From: Apricaphanius iberus
Lineage: Eukaryota; Chordata; Actinopteri; Cyprinodontiformes; Aphaniidae
Direction of reading: 5' to 3'
DNA: 64,000 nucleotides
NCBI GenBank assembly: GCA_028564705.1
Contig: JAPXFQ010002813.1
Location: 1,488,001-1,552,000, forward strand
A program made the position numbers and the translations under genes. The notes beneath the pieces are model-generated. The model saw nothing but the letters and a program-made list of their open reading frames with translations. It did no database searches and was not told the origin of the DNA. Positions 49,695-59,941 of this stretch are shown here, in pieces. Every line of letters starts with the position of its first letter. Positions within the stretch are counted from its first letter, which is position 1.

Positions 49695-52020
49695 ACCAAT
49701 TTAGCTAATGCATTTTTTTCTATCTTAAAGAGAGAAATTATAATTTTTATTGTGTAGTAATTACACTCACTGCATCTTTACAGCATTTCACCTGTTTAAA
49801 TTCACTTCAGACTCAACAGCCATGTATCTGCACTCTTGACAACAAAAGGGGACCCTAAGGTGGACTGGGGCCCTCGTGGAATTATGCTGCATTAGATCTA
49901 AAGGAAATTCCTTTAAAATGGAAAATAAAAGTTCTAAAATCCTAATTAGATATCAGTAATCTCTAATTTTACTATTTAAATAATCTCTGCTCATTGTGTT
50001 TCTACTAGAGAGTAATTTCATGCAGACTGCAACTGCAAATGAATCAATCAATAAATGTCAATTTTAATGGTACAGTCTGTCCTGAATACAACTCAACTGT
50101 ACTCCTGATGTTACTGCATGTCCAGTTTAATAAATATTTTAAATAGAACATTGTGAGGTTTAACATAGCATCATATGATATGATAAATTTTCTTACTAAA
50201 ATCAAAATTAAGCTTCAATTGTTGGTGACTAGAACTGACAGATTTTCAGCTTGATTTGTGGTAGCTTTTCACAAATAAAATAAAGTGCTGATCTGTTTAT
50301 CGTTTTGATCTCAGAGTTAAAATACAAATTTAGATTCTCCTGGGAATTCATGTTAACATTTTTGCTTTAGTGATGCTTAACATGGTAATTGCTAACATGG
50401 AATGATGAATTTTTTGATATTGTTTTTGCCTTAATATATGAGAAAACATTTGTTTTAAGTAGGAAAGCTATAGAAAATATTGCGTTCTTCTGTTATTGCC
50501 TTAAAGAGAAATGAGAAGCAGGCCAAAGCTGTACCCAAGCATTGAAATCCTCCACAGAATTCTGATCAGTGAATCTACTCAGATGTATTTATTGCTGCAG
50601 TGGCTGGAAGGTGATATGCCTAACTGGAAAGGGGGCTTCCAATCAAATGTTGCTTAAGGCTCCATACCACCTGCACCGCCTCTGTTGCTGGCTGGCCTCC
50701 TATAAATTCACACATGAAAAGCATACAGTCCTCTTTGATATCGCTGAAACAGCTCAGGTGTATAGCATTTTATTTTTCTTCTGTCCCAAATAAAGCCCAT
50801 AACTCAGTCTCCCGTTCCCCTCTGCATCATAAAGGCGAGGTGAAAAGAAAAGCCGAGCAGCTGGTTTACGGCTCACGTAAATCCACAAGGTCATCAAAGC
50901 AGCACCGGCTGAACCAAAGGTCCCAACAACTATGTTATCCAACTTCAAATAGGATTAGATTTCAGCCGTCTCGAAAAAAACGTTATCAAACAGCCCCGTT
51001 GGAGCAGTATTCCTCGAATACAGCTTACAAATCTGAATTAAATGTGGAAAAACTAAATTACCAGTCAGTGGAAAAACAGAAGACAATTTTATCATTCTAA
51101 TTAAATCTCTTTTCTTCATCCCTTCATCTAACCACTTCCTCAGCTAACTAGAGGTGCAGTGCGACAAGAAGTGCTGAGAGAGTGCTATGCTGACGAGCCC
51201 AGCAACTGTATTTATTGCTCTTTCAGAGGTTCCTTATGAATTATGTATGAGGTCTCACTGCGGCCCACAGTGGAGCTGGATGTAAATCGATAGCCGTTCG
51301 CTTCAGCTGACACAAATGATACCTCCAATAAGCAGCTCCTCTATGTCTCCTTCACTGTCCCTATACGCAGCAGCGTGTTTTACACCTAGACTAGGGATTA
51401 TCCTGTTTACCGAAGCGACTTTACTCGCACTCAGAACAACACAAAAGCAAAACATGGAATTAGGGTAGGCCTGCTGACCTATACTACATGAACAGGATAA
51501 ACAAGTGAAAAAACAGTAAATCTCTCTTTACCTGACAAAAAAAAGAGTGCAACAAGCATAAACATTAGATGCAGATGCTCTTTTCTAGTTGGTGCTATGA
51601 AAAAAGAAAAATTTAAATCTTCATTCACATTACACAATTTTGAGATAATTAAACTGTTCATATCTGCTGTTTGAATTAATTTAAAATGGAACTTTACATT
51701 CGTTCATTTTTCCAATTCCAAATATTTTACAGTGTCTACATGTGGGAGAAACAGACTGTTTATATATTACTTGAAAAGTCATTTTGGTACACCCACATTT
51801 TCTCTCTGCAGTAAACATACAATACAATTCAAAATGCAATACAGTATTGGAGCTATTGTTAGATTTTTTTTATTTGCTTCTGTTTTTTTACAAGCATCTG
51901 CTGCTATTAAACCTCTATCATTCAGAAATATGGAACTGTATGTTGACATCCCACTGAACTACAGCTGTTCTGAGTTTCTCAACTGATCTTATGAATATTT
52001 GTCTTTGTATTTTGGCGTGG
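49695..52020. other. Unrecognised DNA; possible conserved block
   Basis: No gene was recognised. 50560-51420 is base-balanced and free of known repeats, so it is the best place in the window to look for conserved noncoding sequence. At 51834-51986 a short frame begins MQYSIGAIVRFFLFASVFLQ and continues into ASAA, resembling a secretion signal, but it ends after 50 codons. Confidence 0.4.
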
Positions 52021-52027
52021 CCTCTAA

Positions 52028-52650
52028 GGCCCCGTCCACACTACTGCGTTTTCGTTTAAAAACGGAAACCTTTTGCCACGTTTGCACCTCCCATCCACAC
52101 TAAAAGTGCAAAAACGGAGACCCAAAACGGAGAAGTTTAGAAATGCTGGCGACACCGTTTTTCGTTTTGAAACTCCGGAGGGCGTTTTGGTGTGGACGTC
52201 TGAAAACGGAGGACTTTAGAAACGATGACGCAGCAGATCACACTCGGCTCTATGATTGGGTGTCATCGGTCATGGCGTATTCTTCCCTGATTCGTCAGCC
52301 AACCATCACATGACCCGTCCCCGGAAGATAACATACAAAAACAGCCTGGAGTACATTACGTTAGAAACTGTAACATGCATAACGAATTACATCTCTGGCC
52401 TTCGACATGTTTAGCAGGTACGTTAGCTTGGCTACTTTCATCAAATCTGAGGAATGGTCAATCTGTTTCCTATTTATACCGGCGCGTGCATGCCCAGTGT
52501 TTGAGAATGGTCATGTGATCCGCGTTTTCAGTCGTTTTAATGTGGATGGAGATCAATTCTAATACTCAAGGAAAATGCTAGTGTGGACGGAGATAGCTTT
52601 TGTTTTAACTCTCCGTTTCTAAACGAAAACGCAGTAGTGTGGACAGGGCC
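52028..52650. mobile_element. PIF/Harbinger-type MITE
   Basis: Terminal inverted repeats of about 30 bp begin GGCCCCGTCCACACTACTGC on the left. The right end is the complement with one change (C/T at position 6). TAA flanks both sides (52025-52027 and 52651-52653), the 3-bp TWA target typical of PIF/Harbinger. The element is 623 bp without a transposase. Subterminal copies of AAACGG-type words and CpG sites retained in the interior suggest a moderately young insertion. Confidence 0.85.
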
Positions 52651-52654
52651 TAAT

Positions 52655-53355
52655 TTTGTTCGCGCCACTTATTTGATGGAAAATGCGCATTTGGTCATTG
52701 GTAACACTGGTGACGAGAAGTCTGAGAAATAAAGTTAGAATCTAAAAAAAGTCAGATTTATTTTTTCCCACAGTGTTTGTATACCCTCCCCTAAAGGCTC
52801 TTAAAATATGTCAGTGCATTTGCATTTAATCGTCTGCAGACTTTACCTACAAAATAGTTATCCTGTCTAATCAAATTAGCCCTTTGCTTGAATGTTTTAC
52901 AATTTAATGTCAGGTTTACTGTACTACCTGAATCCATTACACAACCAACAACCCAAGGGAAAGTTCAAACTTGTATTTATAAAGTATAAAATGACTCTTG
53001 TATGAAAAGTCTCTCTGGAGTCAGGTTCCCTCTCTGTGTGCAACAGACACAGTATGTGAGCAACCTAAGAGTTCTACTTTGTAGATAGGAAAGTAGAAAA
53101 ATGGTTCACCTGGGGGGAGAAGCAACTTGATTCCTTAGTAGATGGGAACTCGGTTCAACCTCCAGGAAAACTTTACCCACAGGACAGGGTGGAGCCAGAG
53201 AGAAGTGTCTCTTAACAGAAAGAAGAATGTTACTCACTTTAAAAGTGAAGCAGAATCCAACTGCTCCAATCCAACGAACCTGATGATTTTCAGGGAGGAG
53301 GTGAATAAATAATCTCTCAATTGAGAACGGCTTCAAAAATAATAATCCTTTAAGG
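52655..53355. other. Unrecognised noncoding DNA
   Basis: No gene or repeat was recognised. Confidence 0.5.
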
Positions 53356-53357
53356 CC

Positions 53358-53833
53358 AATTTTCCACTAGGGTCGCTTTAGACCCGACCAGTACAGCACG
53401 GTACACCCTGGAATGGGTAGGTTGTGTTTCCATTATGGAGGGGCTTCGCTTAACAAAAACTAAAAGCAGTCACAAAGTCATCATGACAAGAAAGATCCTC
53501 TCAAAACTTAAGACTTTTTGGTCACCTCACATCTCTAAGACATCGATCTGTTCATGCCTCCAGCTCCTGATCTGTGTTCTTCATGTCAGTACTCATCTTA
53601 CTAGCGATAATTCAGTCTGTTAAATCTCTGAATCTGCCAACTTGCAACCGATGCAGCTTTCTGATCACGGCAGAGACCCCCATGTTTCTCTGCTGGTTTC
53701 TCCAGCAATCACACAGCGACTTCGCCTGCTACCACTACCACTACCCGACAGAACAGTGCTGGTCCGTTCCCAGCTCTCTGATCTCAGGAGGTCAGCGGTA
53801 CAAAAAAAAGAAACCACCACACTAACAAAAACA
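53358..53833 (-). repeat. Dispersed DNA-transposon-like repeat, copy B
   Basis: It starts with a TTTTCCACTAGGGTCGC end like copy A at 27765. From about 53430 rightward, its reverse complement is homologous to 28290-28620. Copy B is shorter between the terminus and the homologous interior, consistent with an internal deletion. Frames on both strands (83, 121 and 60 codons) show no domain. Confidence 0.5.
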
Positions 53834-54058
53834 CATGTTTTAAACAATCACAACTTAAGGGAAACGCATTGTAGTGTGACTGGAAGGGGATCTCCTGCAC
53901 AACAGAGGAAGGTCACTGCTGATCAGTGTGCCCATCCAGGCTGCTGCCAGGAGTGGGAAAGAGGATGTGGGATGAGGGCAAAGACAATTAAATTGAGGAG
54001 TGCGTGAGTTTCTTTGACTGTGGCATGCATGGGCTTGTGTGTGTGCGTCAGTAAGAAA

Positions 54059-54890
54059 GGCTATGTTCACACTGCTGGTGAAAGCGCATCAAATCCGACT
54101 TTTTTGCCCCTGATCTTTTTCTGGTGGTCTGAACAGCACAAATCCGTTTTTTTCAAATCCGACACAGGTCACTTCAGTATGCTGTACTGAATCCGATACA
54201 TATCTGATGTTTTTGAAAGCGGCTGAGGTCTGAACGGCCATGCCGCTTTAAATCCGTCTTTTACGTGACTGACATGCTGTCTCGTGTCAATAACGTCAGC
54301 TCCGGAGGTAGTACAGAGGTAGCAGCCACCATAGACATGTATACGAAGTATTATCAAAGGTTATTGTTAAGTCTTACCTATGAAAAGTTATTCCCTCAGA
54401 TTTAGTTTGGTGCAATTATATGAAGCACAAGAATGCGGCATCTTTTCTCCGACCGGCTCCAACTGCCAACGCTTGCCACATCCAATATGGTGGCGACGTT
54501 GACGTACGGCTCAACGCTGAATGAGGCGTCTACGTATCCACTGCTCCAAACAAGGCCATTATTAAAGCACGAGCTCTCCTTTTTCTTGTGGTAATTCTTT
54601 CTCTAATTAATTTGTCAAAATTCCGTTGCAAGAATTGATCAACTGTTGAAGAAACACTTACATCTGTAGCCGCCATTTTTACTTCCGTAAAAAGAGCGCG
54701 TTGTGTTTGACGCACTATGGTGACGTCTCATCTTTTTCTGCGCATGCGGGGCGCTTTGGAGCCGTGAAACGTTCACACTGGAGCGCGTTTGCTGTCGCAT
54801 TTTATCTGTAGTGTAAACGACCATACAAAAAAATCGTATTTGATCAAAAAATCGGAATTGAGCATTAAGACCGGCAGTGTGAACGTAGCC
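54059..54890. mobile_element. Non-autonomous DNA element with GGCTAYGTTCACACTGC ends
   Basis: GGCTATGTTCACACTGC at the left and its complement (GCAGTGTGAACGTAGCC) at the right match at 16 of 17 positions. Flanks TAAGAAA (54052-54058) and TAAGAGA (54891-54897) agree at 6 of 7, an imperfect target duplication that does not decide between superfamilies. The element is 832 bp. Minus-strand frames at 54530-54715 and 54639-54824 are open but show no recognised transposase domain. The element lies directly upstream of the LTR-like segment at 54900. Confidence 0.7.
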
Positions 54891-54899
54891 TAAGAGACT

Positions 54900-55218
54900 C
54901 CCTTAGTCATTTTGTCTGTGTCAATCAGTCTGAGTCCTAGTTTTATTATTTCAAATCACCTGTTGCCCTTTGTACACTTAGTCCTTCCTTTGTCTTCCTC
55001 CCCTTCTCCCAGGTGTTCTCCATTTTTTGATTGCCCTTCCCACAGCATATATACCTTCCTGCGTCCGTCTGTATTTGTCGATTTGTTGTCCTTGTCATCC
55101 CTGAGCTTGTCTCATGTGCTTCCTCGGTTGTTTTGGATTACAAAATAAATATGGGGCGAAAGAGCTCTAAACGGCGCTACGCATCTGGATCCTCCTTCAT
55201 TCTTAATTTGACATTACA
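54900..55218 (+). mobile_element. LTR-like segment (partial)
   Basis: Features expected of an LTR occur in order: a TATA-like CATATATA near 55046, T/C-rich sequence, a polyadenylation-type AATAAA at 55144-55149, and an end at CA (GACATTACA, 55210-55218). A decayed reading frame follows. The 5' boundary (TG) was not found and may have been removed by the TIR element upstream. No second LTR was identified downstream, and no tRNA-type primer site is obvious. Called LTR-like on structure only. Confidence 0.45.
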
Positions 55219-56352
55219 ATCCGACCACCCAGACCCAGCGGAGTAACCCACCCACTCCGAGGAAGAGTTGTTGGAAAGAATAGACTGGTGCAAAAGGAAT
55301 GGACACTATGCTGACTCACCATACGCGGGTACCCGGTTGGCCATTTGTCCTCCCGACGGCGGACTACGAGGAAGGGATGAAGACTTTCCCATGCTCCACA
55401 GCTCTCCAGCTGTCGCCTCCTCAGCCTTCCCTGGAGTATGCGGTTGGTGTTTCCCCAACTTCCTTGCTCGCTGAGATGATGGTCCAGAGGAGTCTTCTGG
55501 TGTCTCGGCAGCCCACAACCGGCTTCTGACCCTGTGGCCAGCTCCTCTGGTTGATGTAGTTGCTTTAGGGCCCCCTTCTCGCCCCACTTCCCGATGTCGG
55601 CGTAGGACGCACCATAGAACTGCTCCGTCTCCGCTTGAGGAGTATCCTGCTGCTGCCTCCATCGCTCCAGTGGAGACCGTTCTGGGCTGCCATTTGCCGG
55701 CCAAGGGTTTCTCCAGCGATGAGTCGTCAGCTTCAGAGTCGCTCTCCTTCCTCTCCCAGCACAGCAGGCTTCTGAATTTGACGCCTGATGAGCTCAATCT
55801 GCTTCCTGCTCCGGTCTCCTCAGCCTTTCAGCTGCTACAGACCACAGGTTGCTCTCAATCACCGCCGACGGCCTCAGAATAACCCTTTGGCTCAGCCAGA
55901 AATGGTGCCCTCTGGAGTTCAGTGACTGAGAAGGACTTTCAAAACCTCATCATATTGTTCAAAAATAATCTTATGGTCCTGGAGTTTGTTTTTGAGCAAT
56001 ATGATGAGTTTTATCTGTGGAGACAGCAAGCTCCCCTTGGATTTCCCTCTGAAAATAACCCTCAAACCTTGATTGGTTCCCAGTCTATGAACTCCCAGTC
56101 TTATTTCCGTCTCTGAGCCCAAGTCACCAGAGGATATTTATGAACTGAAATTACCAGTGACTGTATTAGAGCCCGGAATTCCAGAGCATAGTTCAGAAAC
56201 TGGGACCCAAGTGACTGCTCCTGCGATGGTTCTAGAGACTGCAACAGAGACCTCAGTGAATGTTCATGAGACACACCTGATGGGTCCAGAACCCGAGGTT
56301 CAAGGCTTGGGGTCTCTTGATTTTTTTTGGGGGGGGGAGGGGCAGTCCCGTG

Positions 56353-56460
56353 GGTCCGAGCCAATGGACTCTTCCAGCAGGTCCGAACCAGTGGACTCCT
56401 CCAGCGGGTCGGAGCCAGAGGACCCCTTCAGCGGGTCCGAGCCTAAAGACTCCTCCAGCG
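56353..56460 (+). repeat. 27-bp coding minisatellite, four units
   Basis: Four in-phase 27-bp units built on GGTCCGAGCC...GACTCCTCCAGCG, encoding nine-residue repeats of the form GSEPxDSSS. Confidence 0.85.
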
Positions 56461-56495
56461 GCCGCCAGCAGCAGACCGCAAGTTCTGCTGCCTCC

Positions 56496-56600
56496 GAGGG
56501 TGTTCTGGTGAACACACCAGGGGTCCAAGACTCCTCCGAGGGTGTTCTGTTGAACACGCCTCGGGTCCAAGACTCCTCCGAGGGTGTTCAGACGAACATG
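56496..56600 (+). repeat. 42-bp coding minisatellite, 2.5 units
   Basis: Units at 56496-56537 and 56538-56579 and a partial one at 56580-56600 encode EGVLVNTPGVQDSS-like 14-residue repeats. They are in the same frame as the preceding 27-bp array. Confidence 0.85.
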
Positions 56601-56683
56601 TCTCCTGTGTCAGTGCCTTCCTGAGGGTCCTCAGTGCTTCCTCACCGAGATTATTCAATGCCTCCGGATTGCTGGAGTTGGTG

Positions 56684-56886
56684 TCAGCTCCAGCAACAGA
56701 CCAGCCGGCCTCATCTCAAGCAACAATCCATCCAGCTTTAGCCTCAATCCAGCCAACTTCCTCAGTTCCTCAGCCGGCTTAAGGTCCAGCAACGGTCCAG
56801 CCGGCCTCAGCTCCAGGAACAGACAAGCTAGCCTCAGCTCCAGCAACAGGCCAGCCGGCCTCAGCTCCAACAACAGACCAGCCATG
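56684..56886 (+). repeat. About 27-bp coding minisatellite, degenerate
   Basis: Repeats of AGCTCCAGCAACAGACCAGC, then CGGCCTC, with irregular spacing. In the frame that stays open to 56977 they encode PASAPATDQ-type units. Confidence 0.75.
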
Positions 56887-56979
56887 CTCCAAGCCACACA
56901 GTTCAGCACTATCGCCTGAAGATGAAAATGAAACAAATTTAGTGGAGCTGATCCAGGAAGCTTTCAGGCGCATTTGAGG

Positions 56980-57260
56980 ATCAGGTGGATGGGGTGTGAC
57001 CAAACATCCGAGGCCAATAGGGGAAGCCAGATTCAGATAGGAACAATTGTTTTGGGTTTAGGCCAGAGCTTGTAGCATCTGTCTTAAGTCTCTCAGTGGT
57101 CACAATGGAGATTCCAAACAACCAAATCGGAAAGAGTTTCCACCAAACAGAGCTGAAATCCTATCCATGTTGTTGTCCACTCCACAGACGAGTTCCGAAA
57201 CTGCAGTCAGCTTGCTAGTCAGAGCATCTATCTTGTGCAACGCTTGAGTCTGAGTGGAAA
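56980..57260 (-). other. Possible coding-like relic, left of a MITE
   Basis: On the minus strand a frame reads LHKIDALTSKLTAVSELVCG and then VDNNMDRISALFGG, a heptad-like pattern. A second coding-like stretch (QKLSAAIGKLPPLYEGM, minus strand, about 57620-57690) lies beyond the MITE at 57264. They could be halves of one interrupted sequence. The function is not recognised. Confidence 0.3.
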
Positions 57261-57263
57261 CTA

Positions 57264-57610
57264 TAGGGATGTAACAATACCACTTTATTCAAACCGATAC
57301 GATACCAATACTTGGATATGAGTGCTTGCCGACACCGAGTACAGATGAAAATTCTTCCATCACTCAAAAAACTGCAATGAATTGGAAGACATAATTTGCT
57401 TGTAACAAAAAATAATAGAGAATTAGATGAAAAATAAAATATTAATAAAAATGACCACAAAACGAAAATGTTAACTGAGACAATAAAACATTTCTGTGAG
57501 ATTATTGTAGTTCCCACATTTTTAGGTATCGGGTTATGATATATTAACTAACCGATACTATTACAATTGTATTGGCCCCGATACCCGGTACCAGTATCGG
57601 TACTTCCCTA
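57264..57610. mobile_element. MITE with TAGGGATGTAAC-type ends
   Basis: The left end TAGGGATGTAACAATACC and the inverted right end (TAGGGAAGTACCGATACT) are imperfect TIRs. Both are followed by ATACC/GGTATCGG words typical of a family found in many vertebrates. The element is 347 bp without coding capacity. The flanks do not give an exact target duplication, so the superfamily (probably hAT) is inferred from the terminal pattern. Confidence 0.6.
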
Positions 57611-57611
57611 G

Positions 57612-58900
57612 TAAACAGCATGACACATCCCTTCGTAGAGGGGAGGCAGCTTGCCAATTGCTGCTGACAGCTTCTGAACTTGCAACACCAGGCACCAATC
57701 CACTCCAAACAGTAAGAACCCGGTTATCATAAATCAAATATTTCTGCTACATCCTCCACTGACTAGCAGCAACAGACACATGATCTTCCACTTTCCTCAG
57801 GAATTCATCACATAACCAGCCGCATACTTTCCTTCAGGGCAGAAGGGCTCTTCTATGGACGTTACACAGGTAGAAAAATGATTGCATTTAGAGAAAAGCT
57901 TACCAGATCCGTGGTTGAATTTTCAGAGGAAAATGCAGAGAAGCTCCGGATGGACTGACAAAGACAAAAGTGGCAGGGAAATAAGCGGGAGAGGAGGTAA
58001 AGAAAAAGCATCTGTCCTTGCCGAGAACAGGAAAAAACACGGTCCAGGGTTACACACATAAAAACATGCAGGAAAAGAAGACAAAATCCGAGTACCGTGG
58101 TACCGAGTACCCAGGGCCCAAGGCAGGAGGGGGCCCTTAAAAGTGAGCTTTTTATACATACATATACATGCACAGACATTTTTATAGCATTTATGTACAA
58201 ACAAAAAGGTCCTATGCAACACTAAACTTGTAGTTAGGAACTGGTTTGGTATATTAAAAAAAAGTCAATTTCATGCTGTGCAGGGCCCCACCACCCCTCT
58301 TGAATCAGTGTAAATGGTACAACCCGCAGGTGGTTCTGTTGTCCTGAATCAGTTGATGAGACAAGCGCTGGAGGAGACGTGGAAGGAACTAGGCAGACAG
58401 AGGAAGACTGATGTGTTTTCTTAAGAAAGAAAAAAACAGGGGGTCAAAAATGAAAAGAAGAAACGGTTGAATAGAGAAAGGCAAATAAAGACAAGCAGTT
58501 GTTCACTCTGTTGTTTGAAAAGAAAAGTGAGCTCCAAATGCATTATCAAGCATTGACATTGTTTTAACATAAATATCTACTCCAGGCAAAATAGTATACA
58601 TTTATGTTCATACTTTATTTCAATAATGTAGCGATACTTTATAGTATCACACACTGCATAGCGAGTAAACAGAAGTCAGAAGTTTAAGTAAAATCACTGG
58701 ATATTGACCTCCATTTTCAAAATCGAACACTCGCTAAATCACAGATCGTTAGCGCCTATTTTACAACATCATTATGCAAATTAGCTCACGCAAGCTCATA
58801 CAATAAGTACAGGATAGTTCTTAGTTTAATAAACATCTTAATTATTGAAAATGACTTATTTTGAAACATAATTAAAAGACTGGATGTCTAGTTTGGTGGT
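57612..58900. other. Mostly unrecognised; hAT-like terminus at about 58105
   Basis: GTACCGAGTACCCAGGGCCC at about 58101-58120 resembles the terminus at 59809 (GTACCCAGGGCCCAAAAG) in the same orientation, so these are two ends of the same family and not a TIR pair. Minus-strand frames at 57862-58222 show no domain. Confidence 0.35.
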
Positions 58901-58938
58901 TAATTTACCCCTGTGATTCTATAGTTGCATAACATATT

Positions 58939-59182
58939 GGGGCGACTGTGGCTCAGTGGTAGAGTAGTTGGCTTGCAATCGGAGGGTCGTAGGTTCGATT
59001 CCAGCTTCCTCCAGTCACATGTCGATGTGCCCCTGGGCAAGGCACTTAACCCCCAAAATCTACATTGTCCTACCGAGCCATGTTGGGTGTCGGTGTGTGA
59101 ATGGGTGAATGTGGCTTCAATGTAAAGCGCTTTGAGTGGTCAGTAAGACTAGAAAAGCGCTATATAAGTTCAGTCCATTTAT
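58939..59182 (+). mobile_element. tRNA-derived SINE, younger copy
   Basis: A-box-like TGGCTCAGTGGTAGAG and B-box-like GGTTCGATTCC are intact, and the tail reads AAAGCGCTATATAAGTTCAG then TCCATTT. Compared with 17461-17688 the CpG sites are preserved and a mid-body block (around GGTGTCGGTGTGTGAATGGG) is complete. TATAGTTGCAT before it and TATAGTCTGCAT after it look like an imperfect target duplication, which places the insertion inside the left TIR of the element at 58907. Confidence 0.85.
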
Positions 59183-59464
59183 AGTCTGCATTTAATTTAA
59201 ACAGACAAATATAATCATCAATAAACTTGTTATTACCATACACTTGATAAAAGACGTTGTGACATTAAGTTATATTTTAACTACCATTTGAAACCATGTA
59301 TCTGAGTTTCAGACCCTGCAGCAGCCGGCCCCTCATCAGGGCCAAGTGAAAGGGGTGACAGTGAGACAAGGCAAACTTTTAGTAGAATTGTATGTTTCAA
59401 GACTTACTAATTGCATTTTAAGTTTAAGTGTACAGTAACACTGTAGGCCTACACATTTTGTTAA

Positions 59465-59770
59465 TTTCCTCTTGTAGCAGAGGGAGAAATAGAAGATAAG
59501 GGTTATATTCCTATAAGGGATGAGAAGGAAGGTGAAGAATGTGATGAAAGTAGTCAGGCACAGGAGGACAGAGCTGAAGAGGAAAGAGAAGAGAATGAGA
59601 GACTTGGGGATACTGCTAAGGGATTGTCAGAGGAGCCACGGTTATGGCTAACAACTCTTACCGAAAAGCACAGGAAAACTACTGTTGGAAATGCTAGTCA
59701 AAATATCTTGTGCATTTTCCAAGATGTGTCGTCCATGTGCAATATGGAGGGCCCACTGGTATCACTATGA
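59465..59770 (+). CDS. Exon-like acidic open frame, unknown protein
   Basis: A plus-strand frame opens in a pyrimidine tract (TTTCCTCTTGTAG, 59465-59477), which would serve as a 3' splice site, and stays open for about 97 codons to TGA at 59768. It begins AEGEIEDKGYIPIRDEKEGE, is strongly acidic to about residue 55, and then reads LWLTTLTEKHRKTTVGN. No ATG or domain supports an independent gene. It may be an exon captured by the surrounding TIR element or part of a hAT-type transposase N-terminal region. The last quarter contains a 36-bp sequence repeated at 61903-61938. A donor-like CTG|GTATCA occurs near 59757. Confidence 0.35.
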   Translation, partial: FPLVAEGEIEDKGYIPIRDEKEGEECDESSQAQEDRAEEEREENERLGDTAKGLSEEPRLWLTTLTEKHRKTTVGNASQNILCIFQDVSSMCNMEGPLVSL

Positions 59771-59779
59771 TATTTGATA

Positions 59780-59837
59780 TGGGGGGCCCAGCAAGATCGT
59801 TTGTACCCAGGGCCCAAAAGTTGGTGCTACGCCCCTG
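59780..59837. repeat. hAT-like terminus
   Basis: Read inverted from 59837, the end is CAGGGGCGTAGCACCAACTT, then TTGGGCCCTGGGTACAAACG. This is the type of terminus seen in a fish hAT family. The following 8 bases (GGTGCCAG) were not found at a partner end, so only one end is present. Confidence 0.5.
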
Positions 59838-59941
59838 GGTGCCAGACAAATACATTGCAGCAATGGGCTCAGTGTGAACAGAGAACAAGGCAGAGTTGTT
59901 TTTATGCATTAATTTTGGTTTTGTCGATCTACAATGTCTTA

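Larger units (their letters stand above)
55226..56977 (+). pseudogene. Repeat-rich, gag-like reading-frame relic after the LTR
   Basis: After the LTR-like end, a broken frame reads SEEELLERIDWCKRNGHYAD then SPYAGTRLAI (55253-55345), preceded by a stop where a start would be expected. Later pieces are TEKDFQNLIILFKNNLMVL (55925-55981), a Ser/Glu/Pro-rich stretch with three tandem-repeat blocks (56353-56886), and a terminal piece LVELIQEAFRRI ending at 56977. It takes several frameshifts to link them. The position and composition are those of a gag-like or linker protein of an LTR element, but I recognise no conserved gag, protease or RT motif. The protein family is therefore unknown. Confidence 0.4.
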
